Below, one piece after another: positions 19,758 to 29,357 of a stretch of 64,000 nucleotides of DNA. Position 1 is the first letter of the stretch. Every line of letters starts with the position of its first letter. Position numbers and translations under genes: made by a program. The stretch is from Caldimonas brevitalea (lineage in GTDB: Bacteria; Pseudomonadota; Gammaproteobacteria; Burkholderiales; Burkholderiaceae_C), in assembly GCF_001017435.1 (NCBI RefSeq), contig NZ_CP011371.1, positions 4,216,001 through 4,280,000 on the forward strand, read 5' to 3'. The notes below the pieces were generated by a model. That model was not told the DNA's origin, ran no database searches, and saw nothing but the letters and a program-made list of their open reading frames with translations.

Positions 19758-20189
19758 ATGAGCAAGATTTATTTGGTCCGACATGGTCTGGTCGATTACC
19801 AGTCGCTCGGCTTGTCGGCGCAAGGTCGCGCATTCGCCGAACGGCTGCCGTCGCTGCTGCCGCCGGACGTCGACTTCCTGGCCACCGATGTCGAGCCGCG
19901 TTGCCAGGAGACCATCGGCCCACTGGCGCGCCATCTCCGCTTGACGCCGAAAACCTATGCCAAGGAAACCTTCGCCGCCGGCCTGCCGCTGATGGACGCC
20001 GCGGAGGCCAAGGTGGCGGTCATCTGCTATCGCATCGAAAGCGTCAACCCTTTGCTGCTGCGTCTGGGCTTCCCGCCCTTCACCCAGGCCGACCGCGACA
20101 CTTCTTACGAGAAGATACTGGTTCACATCAACGAGAACGGTCGGCTGACCTTGCAGACCCTGGCCACGGGGCAGCGCAAGCCCGCTTGA
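19758..20189 (+). CDS. Degenerate histidine phosphatase (phosphoglycerate-mutase-like) protein
   Basis: A 143-residue protein with the family N-terminus MSKIYLVRHGLVDYQSLGLSAQG, containing the RHG motif whose histidine is the phosphate acceptor. Family members then need a second catalytic histidine in a VVxHG strand; here the matching strand reads AVICYRIESVNPLLLRLGF, with tyrosine where the histidine should be. The protein is also shorter than usual (family about 180-220). It may therefore be a binding or regulatory relative rather than a phosphatase. Start 19758 is set by homology to the RHG strand and a G-rich ribosome site. It is convergent with the H-NS-like gene 16 nt away. Confidence 0.72.
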   Translation: MSKIYLVRHGLVDYQSLGLSAQGRAFAERLPSLLPPDVDFLATDVEPRCQETIGPLARHLRLTPKTYAKETFAAGLPLMDAAEAKVAVICYRIESVNPLLLRLGFPPFTQADRDTSYEKILVHINENGRLTLQTLATGQRKPA

Positions 20190-20205
20190 GCTAGGGTCCG
20201 CCCGC

Positions 20206-20538
20206 TCACGCAGCCGGATCGGCCGGCAAAGAGCCACGCGTCGCGGGCGACTCACCTTCGGCCACGCGCAGTTCGGCCACCGTGTAGCCCTCGGTCAGCA
20301 GTGCACGCCGCAGCCACTCGGGCTGCGAGCCGTGACCATTCCACACCTCGCCGCTGAGGGGATGTCGGTAGCGCACAACGTCGTCGACCGGTGCCGGCGG
20401 GGGTGCCGCGGGCGCCGCACCGATGTCTCGCGGGGTGAGGCCCCAGAACGCCATCAGCTTGTGCACCGTGCGCAGGGCCGCGGCTTTTTCCGGGTCTTCG
20501 GGCTCGATGCCGGGGGACTCAACAACTCTTCGTTTCAT
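20206..20538 (-). CDS. H-NS family nucleoid protein (C-terminal DNA-binding domain)
   Basis: A 110-residue protein whose C-terminal half matches the H-NS DNA-binding domain: VRYRHPLSGEVWNGHGSQPEWL, where typical members have Y-R-x-x-x-G-x-x-W-x-G-x-G-x-x-P-x-W-L. The N-terminal region has a short helix ending LMAFWGLTPRDIG, similar to the YGLTAADLG linker of Burkholderiales H-NS proteins, but the long oligomerisation coiled coil is much reduced, and an Ala/Pro linker joins the halves. It would bind AT-rich DNA and silence genes; the short dimerisation part may make it a modulator of full-length H-NS. Start at 20538 lacks a strong ribosome site. Confidence 0.78.
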   Translation of the reverse strand: MKRRVVESPGIEPEDPEKAAALRTVHKLMAFWGLTPRDIGAAPAAPPPAPVDDVVRYRHPLSGEVWNGHGSQPEWLRRALLTEGYTVAELRVAEGESPATRGSLPADPAA

Positions 20539-20684
20539 GATCGCAGCTTAGGACAGATCGGCGCTCGGGGTGGGCACGTCGTGCCGCTCCGCCGGCGGCG
20601 GCAGCACATGCACGGCAAGAGCCGGCGCGGCTGGGAGCATACGCCGGAGCCGCACCGGCACGGGCAAGCATTCCCTGCCAAGCG

Positions 20685-21755
20685 CTACATTTCCGGTTGA
20701 TATGTCGCCGGCGGTACCCGTCGCACCACCCGGGCGCCTTCCCCTCCCCCCGCCCGGTAGGCCCCGGGGGTATCCCCGGTCCATCCCTTGAACGCGCGGT
20801 GGAACGATGCGGTGCTGTCGAACCCGAGCTCGGCGGCAATGGCGGCCATCGGCTCGCGGGTGCGGGTCAGCTTCTGGACCGCGATGTCGCGGCGCAACTC
20901 GTCCTTGACGCGCTGGAAACTGGTGCCTTCGTCGCGCAGGTGGCGGTGCAGCGAACGGGTCGACACGTGCAACGCCTCGGCGGCGCTTTCGGCCGTGACC
21001 GGCAAGGGCAGCCGCCACGCGAGATGCTCGCGCAGCCGCTGGCCGAGACGCTCCTCCTGGAACGAGGCAAACAGCCAGTCCTCGGGTGCACGCCGCAAGA
21101 ACTCGTTGAGTTCCTGCCGGCTGCGACGCACTGGCAGGTGCAGATAGGACGAGTCGATATGGAAGGCCGTCTGGTGCTGCTCGAACAACACCGGCCCCGG
21201 ATACAGCGCCTGGTATTCGGCCGCGAACGCCGGCTTCGCGAATGAAAAATCGACCCGCTTCAAGGGAATGCGCTTGCCGATCAGCCACGACGCCACACCG
21301 TGGATCAGCTTGAGCATCAGGTCGAGCGCGACCGGCTTGCAACGACTGGCTCGCTGCGCCGGCTCCACCAGCGCCACCACGCTGGTGCCCTGCCCTTGCC
21401 ACACGTCAAGCTGAAAATCGTCTTGCAGCAGGCGCAATACGTGCGACCAGCGATGCAGTGCAACCAACAGGCTGCGTGCATCCAGCAAACTCAAACAGGT
21501 GAACTTGAGCGCCCCCGGTCGCAGGGGCCGCGAAAACAGCCGCGGCATCTCGTCGTCGAGACGCGTCGCGAGCAGGCGGTACAGGCGCGCCACCTGCTGC
21601 TCGGTCACCCGGGCGGTGGGCTGGCTGGCGAAGCCGGGTGAGATGCCGACCTCTTCGAGGATGCCGGGCAGTTCGTCCCCCGGCAGTTCCATCGCCTCGC
21701 ACAGGGCGTTCAGATAGGCCATCGAGAGAGTCTGCGAAGACGCGCGCACTTTCAT
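20685..21755 (-). CDS. AraC-family regulator with arabinose-binding-like N-terminal domain
   Basis: A 356-residue regulator. The N-terminal 180 residues match the AraC 'arabinose_bd' type found in OruR/ArgR-like Betaproteobacterial regulators (LCEAMELPGDELPGILEEVG; FSRPLRPGALKFTCLSLL). The C-terminal AraC domain has two helix-turn-helix motifs (SAAEALHVSTRSLHRHLRDE; AAIAAELGFDSTASFHRAFK). The start at 21755 (MKVRASS) is preferred; a TTG at 21815 would extend it. It is divergent from the alcohol/aldehyde dehydrogenase pair with about 245 bp between, the usual arrangement for a local activator, so it likely responds to an alcohol or aldehyde and controls those genes. Confidence 0.85.
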   Translation of the reverse strand: MKVRASSQTLSMAYLNALCEAMELPGDELPGILEEVGISPGFASQPTARVTEQQVARLYRLLATRLDDEMPRLFSRPLRPGALKFTCLSLLDARSLLVALHRWSHVLRLLQDDFQLDVWQGQGTSVVALVEPAQRASRCKPVALDLMLKLIHGVASWLIGKRIPLKRVDFSFAKPAFAAEYQALYPGPVLFEQHQTAFHIDSSYLHLPVRRSRQELNEFLRRAPEDWLFASFQEERLGQRLREHLAWRLPLPVTAESAAEALHVSTRSLHRHLRDEGTSFQRVKDELRRDIAVQKLTRTREPMAAIAAELGFDSTASFHRAFKGWTGDTPGAYRAGGGEGARVVRRVPPATYQPEM

Positions 21756-22001
21756 CTGCCACCGCCGCAGAGGTTGAGTTGGCAGTAAATGCAAGGACAA
21801 CGGCTCAGTTCGCAAGTGACGACCCGCCTTGACCGTAAGAAACTCCTGGGCACTGCCTATCGCCCGGGAGCGAGAAACATAGCATGCAGTGGCCGAATCT
21901 GCGACTCGGGGTTGTCCTGGAGATCAGGGCCGGTTCACACGACAGAGGGCTCTGCAAGAGGGCCTGCCCGGGCGCTGCGGCCTCATCAAGGAGAGATCAC
22001 C

Positions 22002-23126
22002 ATGTCCACCCCCCCACCGCCTTTCAAAGCCAAGGCCGTCGTCTGTCGCACCATCGGTGCACCGGTGACCGTCGAGGAGATCCTCGTGCAGCCGCCCGGG
22101 CCGGGCGAGATCACGATGAAGGTGGCTGCCTGCGGCGTCTGCCACAGCGACCTGTCGGCCACCAACGGCACCATCCCCTTCCCGCCGCCCATCGTGCTCG
22201 GGCATGAAGGCGCCGGCGTGGTGGTCGCGGTCGGCGAAGGCGTGTCGCGCTTCGCAGTGGGCGATCACGTCGTCAGCTCGTTCGTCAGCATGTGCGGCAA
22301 GTGCCGCTACTGTGCCGAGGGCCGGCCGCAGCTGTGCGACCAGTCGGCCAAGACCACCGTCAGCCTGCCCGACGGCAGCGTGCGCACCTTCGACTTGCAG
22401 GGCAAGCCGCTGGGCGTGTTCGCGGGTTGCGGAACCATGGCCGAATACGCGACGCTGCACGTGGACAGCGTGGTCAAGATCGACCGCGAGATGCCGCTCG
22501 ACCGCGCGGCCTTGATCGGCTGCGGAGTGATGACCGGCTTCGGCGCCGTCCACAACACCGCCCATGTGCAGGCGGGCTCGGCCACGGCCGTGTTCGGTTG
22601 CGGCGGCGTCGGGCTCAACGTGATCCAGGGGTGCTGCATCGCGGGCGCCTCGACCATCGTCGCGATCGACACCTCCGACGAGAAGCTCGAACTGGCCCGC
22701 CAGCTCGGCGCCACCCATGTGGTCAACGTCGGCCAGCAGGACAACGTCGTCAAGACGGTGCGCTCGCTCACCCAGGGCGGCGTGGACTACAGCTTCGAGT
22801 GCGTCGGCAACGGCCAGGTGGTCTCGCAAGCCTACGGCGCGTTGCGCAAGGGCGGTACAGCCGTGGTCGTGGGGGTGGCCAAGCAGGACGACACCACCTC
22901 GATCCGCACCGCGACGCTCACCTTCGACGAAAAAACGCTCAAGGGCAGCTATTTCGGCTCCGCCCGCCCGGCCGTGGACTTTCCGCGCCTGGTCAGCCTC
23001 TACCGCCAGCGCCGCTTGCGGCTGGATGAATTGGTCACGCACGAGTATTCGGTCGACGACGCGCCGCAAGCCTTTGCCGACCTCGCCGAAGGCCGCAACG
23101 CCCGCGGCATGATCGTGTTCCGCTGA
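22002..23126 (+). CDS. Zinc-dependent alcohol dehydrogenase (class III-like, long-chain MDR)
   Basis: A 374-residue medium-chain dehydrogenase. Catalytic zinc ligands are visible in CGVCHSDL (Cys44) and GHEGAG, structural zinc cysteines in [15 protein letters not shown], and the NAD-binding glycine motif in [14 protein letters not shown]. The layout with an extended segment after the structural lobe resembles class III/NDMA-type alcohol dehydrogenases that oxidise primary alcohols or formaldehyde adducts. AAGGAGAG lies 6 nt upstream of ATG 22002. The aldehyde dehydrogenase gene follows after 74 nt, so the pair would oxidise an alcohol through aldehyde to acid in the cytoplasm. The substrate is unknown. 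Confidence 0.92.
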   Translation: MSTPPPPFKAKAVVCRTIGAPVTVEEILVQPPGPGEITMKVAACGVCHSDLSATNGTIPFPPPIVLGHEGAGVVVAVGEGVSRFAVGDHVVSSFVSMCGKCRYCAEGRPQLCDQSAKTTVSLPDGSVRTFDLQGKPLGVFAGCGTMAEYATLHVDSVVKIDREMPLDRAALIGCGVMTGFGAVHNTAHVQAGSATAVFGCGGVGLNVIQGCCIAGASTIVAIDTSDEKLELARQLGATHVVNVGQQDNVVKTVRSLTQGGVDYSFECVGNGQVVSQAYGALRKGGTAVVVGVAKQDDTTSIRTATLTFDEKTLKGSYFGSARPAVDFPRLVSLYRQRRLRLDELVTHEYSVDDAPQAFADLAEGRNARGMIVFR

Positions 23127-23200
23127 ACCCTGGAAAGCCCGCGGCGACGCGTTTGTCGCGCTGCGGCTATCCTCCCAGTTTCTCTGATCCCATCCACACC

Positions 23201-24625
23201 ATGAATCGTCGCGACAAGTTCTACATCGGCGGCGCCTGGATCCCCTGCCATGGCGCAGAGATGATCGAGGTGCTCTCTCCTTCCACTGAAGAGGTGATCG
23301 GCGCGGTGCCCGGCGGCACCCAAACGCATGTGGACAGCGCCGTCGCCGCGGCACGGCGCGCTTTCGACAGCTGGTCGCAAACGCCGCCGGCGCAGCGTGC
23401 CGACGTGCTGCAGCGCATCCACGAGGGCCTCAAGGCGCGGGCCGCCGAGATCGCCCACACCATCTCGTCCGAGATGGGCATGCCGCTCACCCAGTCGCTC
23501 AAGATCCAGGTCGGCATGCCGGTCGCGAGCTTCAAGATGTATGCCGAGCTGGCGCGCACGACCGAGTTCGAAGAACGCGTGGGCCACTCGCTGGTGCTGC
23601 GCGAAGCCGTCGGTGTGGTGGCCGCGATCACGCCGTGGAACTATCCGCTGCACCAGATCGCCGCCAAGGTCGCCGCCGCGATGGCCGCCGGCTGCACCGT
23701 CGTGCTCAAGCCGTCCGAGGTGGCGCCGTTGAACGCCTTCCTGCTGGCCGAGGTGATCGACGCGGCCGGCGTGCCGCCGGGTGTCTTCAACCTGGTCACC
23801 GGCTATGGCGGCACCGTGGGTGAGGCACTGGTGGCGCACCCGGATGTCGACATGGTGTCGTTCACCGGCTCCACGCGGGCCGGCAAGCGCATCTCGGAGG
23901 TGGCCTCCCATACGATCAAGCGCGTCTCGCTCGAGCTGGGCGGCAAGTCGGCTGCGGTGGTGCTGTCCGACGCCGACCTGCCCCGTGCCGTGCAAGGTGT
24001 GGTGGCCAACTGCTACATGAACGGCGGCCAGACCTGCACCGCCCACACGCGCATGCTGGTGCCCGACGCGTTGCACGACGAAGCCGCGCGCCTCGCGGTC
24101 GAGGCAGCAGCCGGCTGGCGCGTCGGCGATCCGTTCGACGAGCGCTCCACCCTCGGGCCGGTGGCCTCGGCGATGCAGCGTGAGCGCATCCGTGAATACA
24201 TCCGCGCCGGCATCGCCGGTGGCGCCGAGCTGCTGTGCGGCGGCCCTGACGCACCGTTGGGTCTGGAGCGCGGCTACTATGTGCGCCCCACGGTGTTCGG
24301 CCGCGTGCGCTCGGACGCCCGCATCGCCCAGGAAGAGATCTTCGGCCCGGTGCTGTCCATCATTCCCTACCAGGACGAGGACGACGCGGTGCGCATCGCC
24401 AACGACACCATCTACGGCCTGTCGGGCGCCGTGTGGTCGGGCTCGGACGAACACGCACAGCAGGTCGCGCGTCGCATGCGCACCGGCCAGGTCGACATCA
24501 ACGGCGGCGGCTTCAACCTGAAGGCACCGTTCGGCGGCTACAAGCAGTCGGGTCGTGGTCGCGAGCTGGGCCGCTACGGGCTGGAGGAATTCCTCGAATA
24601 CAAGTCGCTGCAGTTCAAGCGCTGA
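23201..24625 (+). CDS. NAD(P)-dependent aldehyde dehydrogenase
   Basis: A 474-residue ALDH-superfamily enzyme with the Rossmann block [26 protein letters not shown], catalytic glutamate in [11 protein letters not shown], and catalytic cysteine in [12 protein letters not shown]. The C-terminal [15 protein letters not shown] motif is intact. It lies directly behind the alcohol dehydrogenase in a probable two-gene operon. Start 23201 ([11 protein letters not shown]) is the homologous start; no good ribosome site precedes it. The operon ends in a strong terminator 38 nt after the stop. Confidence 0.92.
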   Translation: MNRRDKFYIGGAWIPCHGAEMIEVLSPSTEEVIGAVPGGTQTHVDSAVAAARRAFDSWSQTPPAQRADVLQRIHEGLKARAAEIAHTISSEMGMPLTQSLKIQVGMPVASFKMYAELARTTEFEERVGHSLVLREAVGVVAAITPWNYPLHQIAAKVAAAMAAGCTVVLKPSEVAPLNAFLLAEVIDAAGVPPGVFNLVTGYGGTVGEALVAHPDVDMVSFTGSTRAGKRISEVASHTIKRVSLELGGKSAAVVLSDADLPRAVQGVVANCYMNGGQTCTAHTRMLVPDALHDEAARLAVEAAAGWRVGDPFDERSTLGPVASAMQRERIREYIRAGIAGGAELLCGGPDAPLGLERGYYVRPTVFGRVRSDARIAQEEIFGPVLSIIPYQDEDDAVRIANDTIYGLSGAVWSGSDEHAQQVARRMRTGQVDINGGGFNLKAPFGGYKQSGRGRELGRYGLEEFLEYKSLQFKR

Positions 24626-24663
24626 GCAGCAGAGGCTGGGCGCCGTGCCGCGGCGCCGATCGT

Positions 24664-24705
24664 CAACGGCCGGCCCTCCGCAAGGGGGCCGGCCGTTGTC
24701 TTTCT
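24664..24705 (+). terminator. Intrinsic terminator of the dehydrogenase operon
   Basis: CAACGGCCGGCCC (24664-24676) pairs perfectly with GGGCCGGCCGTTG (24686-24698), giving a 13-bp stem with a 9-nt loop, followed by TCTTTCT. The T-rich side is only on the plus strand, so it ends rightward transcription before the convergent esterase gene. Confidence 0.8.
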
Positions 24706-24723
24706 ACGGCCTCACGGCCCGGG

Positions 24724-26343
24724 TCAAACGCCCGGGGTCCAGGCCTCGCAATGGTGCTCTTCGCTCAGGTCGGTGATCACCGCGTTGCCTTCGGGAGCCA
24801 ACCGCCAGTAGCGGTCATTGGCGTCGTAGCGCGGCCAGGCCGACGCGGTCGTCCCGTTCGGATTGCCGGTCTTCGCGAAGTTCGTCCAATACGCCACCAG
24901 ACTCGCCGCCAGGTCACGCTGCTGGGCATTCAAGGTCTGCCCCGCAGCTGTCGGCACATCGAACAGATACTGGATCTCGGCCGCGTGGTACGACTTGTAC
25001 GGGAAGCTTGCGGGTGGCTGCAGCGACATCGGCGCGTTCGGGTCGTCGAACTCATAGGTGTAGACCGGCACCTGGTTCATCAGACCGCGCGCCAGCCGTC
25101 GTCCGCCACAGACGAAGGTCGCATCGGTGCGCAAGGCGCTGATCGCCAGGCTCGGGCTCTCGTAAGCCGACAGCGGGTACAGCGCCAAGGCCTGCTCGGC
25201 GCTGAGTGCCGTGCCGACGACCGCGGCGGCCACGGCGGCCGGGTAGTCCGCGGCCGTCAGCGGGCCGTTGCGCATCTCGCTCTGCGAATACTGGAACACC
25301 GTGTATTCGTCATGCGTCGCGCCGGTCAGCACCGGCACCTTGTTGAAGCTGGCCGAAGCAAAGGCGGCGGCAGTGGTTTGCGTCAACAAGGCGCCGTCGA
25401 CGTTGGGCGCGTAGGCACGCGGTTGCTTGGCGACGATCTGGTCGACCGGCAAGGCGCGCAAACAGTTCGCCGCGTTGGCATCGTCGGGGCAACCGAGTGT
25501 GGCAGCCGCGGCGACGCCGGCCGCCTGCGCGGCCGCCCCGCTCGGCTGGACCGACATGTAGCCGCCGCTTTGCACGATGGCCTTGTGGAACAGGCCGGCC
25601 GCGAGCGGCGAGGCCAGCTGCGTCACGACGCTCGCACCGCCCGCCGATTGGCCGAACAGCGTGACGTTGCCGGCGTCACCGCCGAAGTTGGCGATGTTCG
25701 ACTGCACCCATTTCAGCGCCAGTTGCTGATCCATCAGCGCATAGTTGCCCGAGCGGCCCTGCGCGTCGTTCAGGGCCGGGTGCGCCAGAAAGCCCAGGGC
25801 GCCGAGCCGGTAGTTCAGCGTCACGACGACCACACCTTGTTCCACCAGCCGGGTCGGGTCGTAGCCGTTGCTGCGACCGAGGTAGAAGGCGCCGCCATGG
25901 ACCCACACCATGACCGGATGCGGGCCCGGTGTGGTCGGCGCGTAGACGTTCAGGTAAAGGCAGTCTTCCTGACCGCCGGGGGTGCCGTACTGCAGCGGCG
26001 CGGTATCCGGCTGTGGGCAGTGATTTCCGAAGGCGGTGGCCTCGCGCACACCGGCCCAGGCCGCGGCCGGCTGCGGCGGTTTCCAGCGCAGCGCACCGAC
26101 GGGCGGTGCAGCATAGGGAATGCCGAGCCAGGCACGCAGCGTCGCACGCTGGCTGCCCTTCACGATGCCACCCTGGGTGTTCACCACCGTGGCGTCGGCC
26201 GGCGGGTCGACCGGTGGCGGCTGGTCGTCATCGTCGTCGCCACCGCCGCAGGCGGCCAGGCCACAGGCCAGAAAGGCCGCCACCAGCCAGCGGCCGGTGG
26301 TGCTGCGGGGCCCTTGCGGGCGTTGCAGGCGGTTGGGTTTCAT
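24724..26343 (-). CDS. Type-B carboxylesterase lipoprotein
   Basis: A 539-residue carboxylesterase/lipase family enzyme. It begins with a lipoprotein signal (LVAAFLACGLAAC, lipobox LAAC) and an Asp-rich tether (CGGGDDDDD), indicating an outer-membrane-anchored or surface form. Catalytic features: VWVHGGAFYLG oxyanion loop, nucleophile serine in LFGQSAGGASV, and the catalytic histidine region SYHAAEIQYLF; EDCLYLNVYAP is the type-B signature. It hydrolyses carboxylic esters outside the cytoplasm. AAGGAGA precedes ATG 26343. It is the last gene of the lipolytic cluster, 75 nt after the Lif-like gene, and could process shorter esters released by the lipases. Confidence 0.92.
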   Translation of the reverse strand: MKPNRLQRPQGPRSTTGRWLVAAFLACGLAACGGGDDDDDQPPPVDPPADATVVNTQGGIVKGSQRATLRAWLGIPYAAPPVGALRWKPPQPAAAWAGVREATAFGNHCPQPDTAPLQYGTPGGQEDCLYLNVYAPTTPGPHPVMVWVHGGAFYLGRSNGYDPTRLVEQGVVVVTLNYRLGALGFLAHPALNDAQGRSGNYALMDQQLALKWVQSNIANFGGDAGNVTLFGQSAGGASVVTQLASPLAAGLFHKAIVQSGGYMSVQPSGAAAQAAGVAAAATLGCPDDANAANCLRALPVDQIVAKQPRAYAPNVDGALLTQTTAAAFASASFNKVPVLTGATHDEYTVFQYSQSEMRNGPLTAADYPAAVAAAVVGTALSAEQALALYPLSAYESPSLAISALRTDATFVCGGRRLARGLMNQVPVYTYEFDDPNAPMSLQPPASFPYKSYHAAEIQYLFDVPTAAGQTLNAQQRDLAASLVAYWTNFAKTGNPNGTTASAWPRYDANDRYWRLAPEGNAVITDLSEEHHCEAWTPGV

Positions 26344-26418
26344 CGTGCGTCTCCTTGGTTGTGTGGCTCGTCGGACGAGCCTTGTCGTGCGGCCCGGCGG
26401 CCGCGGTGGTGGCGCGCC

Positions 26419-27480
26419 TTAACGGCCGCGGTCACGTTCATAAGCACGCGCGGCGGCCAGTTCACCGTCGGCGAAATGGCGTCGCAACAGCTGTTCGACC
26501 TGGGCCTGGCGCTGCGACGCGTCGGGCACACCGGCGGCTTCCAGGGCACGCCGTTCGGCCGCGTAGGTGTCGTAGCGGCGCTGCCAATCGGCCTGCTGGG
26601 CATCCATCTGCGCGAGGTAATCGGCCTCTTCGGCGCCGAGGCGCGCACGCCGGAACGCGAGCACTTCTTCGGCCGTGGCGCCACGCTCTCGCATCGCGGC
26701 GACTTCGGCGGCGACCGCCAAAGCGCGGTCGCCGACGCCTGCCACGGCGCCGCCCGGCTGAGCCGGTGGCAGCGGTTGCTGTTGCTGCTGCAACGCCTGC
26801 AGCCGCGCGAGCTTTTCGCGCTCGCTCAGGCGCGGATCGGACTCGATCTCGGCGCGGGCCAACGCCAGCCGGGCCTCGGCCTCCTGCTCGCCGAACAGCG
26901 CCTCGCCTGCCGCCGCATCGAAGTGCTGCCGCCGCAACGCCGTGGTGCGCTCGAGCAGCGTGCGCACTTCGCCGAGGCTGGCCGGCATGCCGGCCGCGGC
27001 GCTGGCCTGCTGCACGTCCTTGCGGTAGTCGCGGTAGCGGTGCAGCAGCTCGAGCACCTTGTCGGCCTCCTCGGAAGGCAGGCTGCCGCGCAGTTGCCGC
27101 TCGAATGCGGCGAGGTCGGCCTGATCGGGCTGCGCCCCCAGTTCGCCCAGCACGATGTCGAGGGCCGCGCGGGTGCGCTGGTCGACCACCAGCCCGCCGC
27201 CATAGCCCAGCTCGAACATGCGGCTGGCATCCAGGCGGCCGGCCTGTTCGAGCAGCGGAGGGGCCAGGGGCAGGCCCGCGCCGGTCGGCTGGTGGGCGGC
27301 CCGGGCGTCGTGCCGCGCAGCGGCGGCCTCGGGGGTGGCAAGGTCTGTCTGCACGGTCCAGACCACGGCCCCCAGCACGACGGCGGTGCCGAGCAGCACC
27401 GCGGCGAGCAGCGCGCCCGCAGAGCTGCGCCGGGGCGGGCGGCCGTTGTCCTTTCGGTTGGGCACCACGCCGGCCGTCAT
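26419..27480 (-). CDS. Lif-type lipase-specific foldase (lipase secretion chaperone), divergent motif
   Basis: A 353-residue membrane-anchored periplasmic protein: cytoplasmic basic N-terminus, one TM helix (about 22-43), Ala/Pro linker, then the helical Lif domain (QHFDAAAGEALFGEQEAEARLALARAEI is the conserved Lif block with the GEALFGEQE core). Lif proteins fold their partner lipase before type II secretion. The family motif RxxFDY(F/C)L(S/T)A is altered here to R104-A-A-L-D-I-V-L (104-111), lacking the aromatic pair. The start codon overlaps the PpiC stop codon (ATGA), so translation is coupled. Foldase assignment is good at family level; whether it serves the nearby lipases is inference. 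Confidence 0.78.
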   Translation of the reverse strand: MTAGVVPNRKDNGRPPRRSSAGALLAAVLLGTAVVLGAVVWTVQTDLATPEAAAARHDARAAHQPTGAGLPLAPPLLEQAGRLDASRMFELGYGGGLVVDQRTRAALDIVLGELGAQPDQADLAAFERQLRGSLPSEEADKVLELLHRYRDYRKDVQQASAAAGMPASLGEVRTLLERTTALRRQHFDAAAGEALFGEQEAEARLALARAEIESDPRLSEREKLARLQALQQQQQPLPPAQPGGAVAGVGDRALAVAAEVAAMRERGATAEEVLAFRRARLGAEEADYLAQMDAQQADWQRRYDTYAAERRALEAAGVPDASQRQAQVEQLLRRHFADGELAAARAYERDRGR

Positions 27481-28370
27481 CGGGTCATCCTCGCCGTGGC
27501 ACCCACGTTCAGTTCGACCGCAGCTTGCCGTTGCAGCGCGGCCAGCCGGCCCTGCACCTTCTCATGCAGCAATTCCTCGCGCAGCACCGCGCGCATCGAG
27601 TCCAACGAGGGCCGCGGCAGCTCGCGGCGCCCCTGCAGCAGCACCACGTGCCAGCCATAAGGTGTTTGCACCGGTTCACGCGTGTACTCGCCCACGCCGA
27701 GCGACTGCAGCGCGGCGGCGAACGGAGCTTCCAGCTGGTTGAGCATCAGCCAGCCCAGCTCGCCGTTGCGCCGGCTGCGTGTGTCGGTAGAACGCGCCTT
27801 GGCCACGGCGGCGAAGCGCGCGCCGCGCTGCAGCTGGGCGATGGTCGCGCGGGCGGCCGCCTCGTCAGGCAGCAGCACATGGCTGACCTTGTATTCGTAC
27901 TGCGGCGGCCGCTCGCGGTAACGCTGCTCGATTTCGGCCGGCTCGACGCGCACCTCGGCGACGATCTCGCGCACCAGCTGCTGCGCCAGCAGCGTCTTGC
28001 GCTGCAGCTCGAGTTCTGCGGCCACCTCGGGCCGCTGGTGCAGCCCCCGCTGCGCCGCGGCCTGCACCAGCACTTCGGTCATCACCAGGTCGCGCAAGGC
28101 GGCTTCGCGGTCTTCCGGCGTCGGCGCGGCCTTTGCGTCGGGGGCGGCTTCCTCGTACGGATTCGGCACCCCCTGGCGGGCCTGCAGCAGCGCGTCGAGC
28201 AAGGACCGCTCGATGCCCACGCCGTTGACCTTGGCCACCGCCGTGCCGGCAGCGCCCGGTGGGTTCGCATCGCCCGCGGCCCACGCTGGCACTGCGAGGG
28301 CCAGCCAGCACAGCAGGGCCGCCAGCGCTGCGCTCGTCAGGCCCCGACACGTCTTGGAATGCACGTGCAT
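27477..28370 (-). CDS. PpiC/parvulin-type peptidyl-prolyl isomerase, exported
   Basis: A 297-residue protein with a Sec signal peptide (hydrophobic AALAALLCWLALAVPAWAA, cleaved near residue 30), an N-terminal helical SurA-like region and a C-terminal parvulin domain: SHVLLPDEAAARATIAQLQ, GELGWLMLNQLEAPFAAAL, and TPYGWHVVLLQGRRE. It isomerises proline peptide bonds of periplasmic proteins. GGAGAG precedes ATG 28370; an upstream start is unlikely. It sits between the lipase genes and the foldase gene, and its stop overlaps the foldase start, so it probably assists folding of the co-transcribed lipases. A PPIase in a lipase/foldase operon is not the usual layout. Confidence 0.88.
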   Translation of the reverse strand: MHVHSKTCRGLTSAALAALLCWLALAVPAWAAGDANPPGAAGTAVAKVNGVGIERSLLDALLQARQGVPNPYEEAAPDAKAAPTPEDREAALRDLVMTEVLVQAAAQRGLHQRPEVAAELELQRKTLLAQQLVREIVAEVRVEPAEIEQRYRERPPQYEYKVSHVLLPDEAAARATIAQLQRGARFAAVAKARSTDTRSRRNGELGWLMLNQLEAPFAAALQSLGVGEYTREPVQTPYGWHVVLLQGRRELPRPSLDSMRAVLREELLHEKVQGRLAALQRQAAVELNVGATARMTR

Positions 28371-28435
28371 CACGACTCTCCCCGGACCGAACGGTGCAAG
28401 TGCCCCGCCCGGCCCTGTCTCATCATCGGTCGAGT

Positions 28436-28495
28436 GCGACGACACCACCATCGCGATGTCGTCGCCCTGCAGGTCAGGTGCACGTTCGGTGCACC
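28436..28495 (-). other. Two intercistronic hairpins between lipase 1 and ppiC
   Basis: Just after the lipase 1 stop (minus strand) GGTGCAC and GTGCACC (28477-28495, 5-nt loop) form a 7-bp stem. A second, GCGACGACA with TGTCGTCGC (28436-28444 and 28457-28465), forms a perfect 9-bp stem. Neither has a T-run, so they look like mRNA stabilisers or processing sites rather than full terminators. Confidence 0.5.
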
Positions 28496-28502
28496 GTCAC
28501 CC

Positions 28503-29135
28503 TCATTGCAACTGCGTGCGCAACTGCGTGTACACGCGAGAGTCGGTCAGCAGGTCGAGATGGCTGACGTCGGCAGTGCGCGTGCTGACACCACACTGCG
28601 CGCTGGACGCCGGCAGGATGATGCCGTCGGTGTTCGACCACAGCGAGCGGTCGCAGGCACGCGAGCCCAGCGTGGTCAGCAAGCTGGAGCCGGGGCGCAT
28701 CTCGAAACATGCGGGGCTGTAGCACGCATAGGCCCAGGTGGTGCCGCGGTGCGGCGTGCCCAGCGTCACGAAGCGGCGGGTGGCCGTTTCGCCGCCCAGC
28801 TCCGCGCGATACCAGCGCGACACCAGCCCGCCGTTGGAGTGGGCGACCAGCGCGATGCGGGCGTTGCCGTGGCGCGAACGCACGGTGTTGACGAAGCTGC
28901 GCAGCTCGCTGGCGCTGGTGCGGTTGCTGCTGACCAACGAGTTGTAGTTGAAGGTGTAGAGCGAGCCGGACGCATAACCGCTCGACCGGAAGCGGCCCAG
29001 CATGGTGTCCCAGTTGGATGCGCTGCCGGAATAGCCGTGCACGAACACGATGGGCTCGGTCTGCGCCGAGGCCGAGGTGCAGGCCAGCAGGCCGAGCAAG
29101 GTGATGCCGGCAAGCCGGGCTTTGAAGTACTTCAA
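28503..29135 (-). CDS. Secreted triacylglycerol lipase, copy 1 of a tandem pair
   Basis: A 210-residue alpha/beta-hydrolase lipase. After the signal peptide (GLLACTSASAQ) comes EPIVFVHGYSG with the oxyanion HG, the nucleophile Ser100 in VAHSNGG, a candidate catalytic Asp170 in SNTDGII and His192 in DVSHLDLL. Size and layout resemble the small lipase class of Bacillus LipA and related actinobacterial lipases rather than the about 300-residue Lif-dependent lipases. The start is TTG at 29135: AGGAG stands 7 nt upstream and no in-frame ATG exists before the signal peptide. The LLAC sequence could also be a lipobox. The second copy 980 bp away is roughly two-thirds identical. Confidence 0.87.
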   Translation of the reverse strand: MKYFKARLAGITLLGLLACTSASAQTEPIVFVHGYSGSASNWDTMLGRFRSSGYASGSLYTFNYNSLVSSNRTSASELRSFVNTVRSRHGNARIALVAHSNGGLVSRWYRAELGGETATRRFVTLGTPHRGTTWAYACYSPACFEMRPGSSLLTTLGSRACDRSLWSNTDGIILPASSAQCGVSTRTADVSHLDLLTDSRVYTQLRTQLQ

Positions 29136-29140
29136 GTCTT

Positions 29141-29199
29141 GTCTCCTGTCGTGAGATTGAGATCCGAAAATCCCGACCCAGGGTCTGATGCCCTTGTTT
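29141..29199 (-). repeat. Duplicated lipase leader block A, copy 1
   Basis: Contains the ribosome site and, on the minus strand, GGGTCGGGAT then GATCTCAA, shared with 30123-30180 at the same distance from the second lipase start. The similarity shows that the leader was copied with the gene. Confidence 0.7.
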
Positions 29200-29357
29200 G
29201 CGCCCGACGCGCCGTGGCGGTCGTCCTTGCCATGGAGGTGCAGGTGCCCCGGCCCTCGGGCGCCCTCGTCATGCGCGAGAGGTGTCTCGAGACCGCCGGG
29301 CCGCGCAGCCCTGCCTTCCTCTCGAGCGGGGCCAGTTTGCGTTTGCACGCCGGTGTG

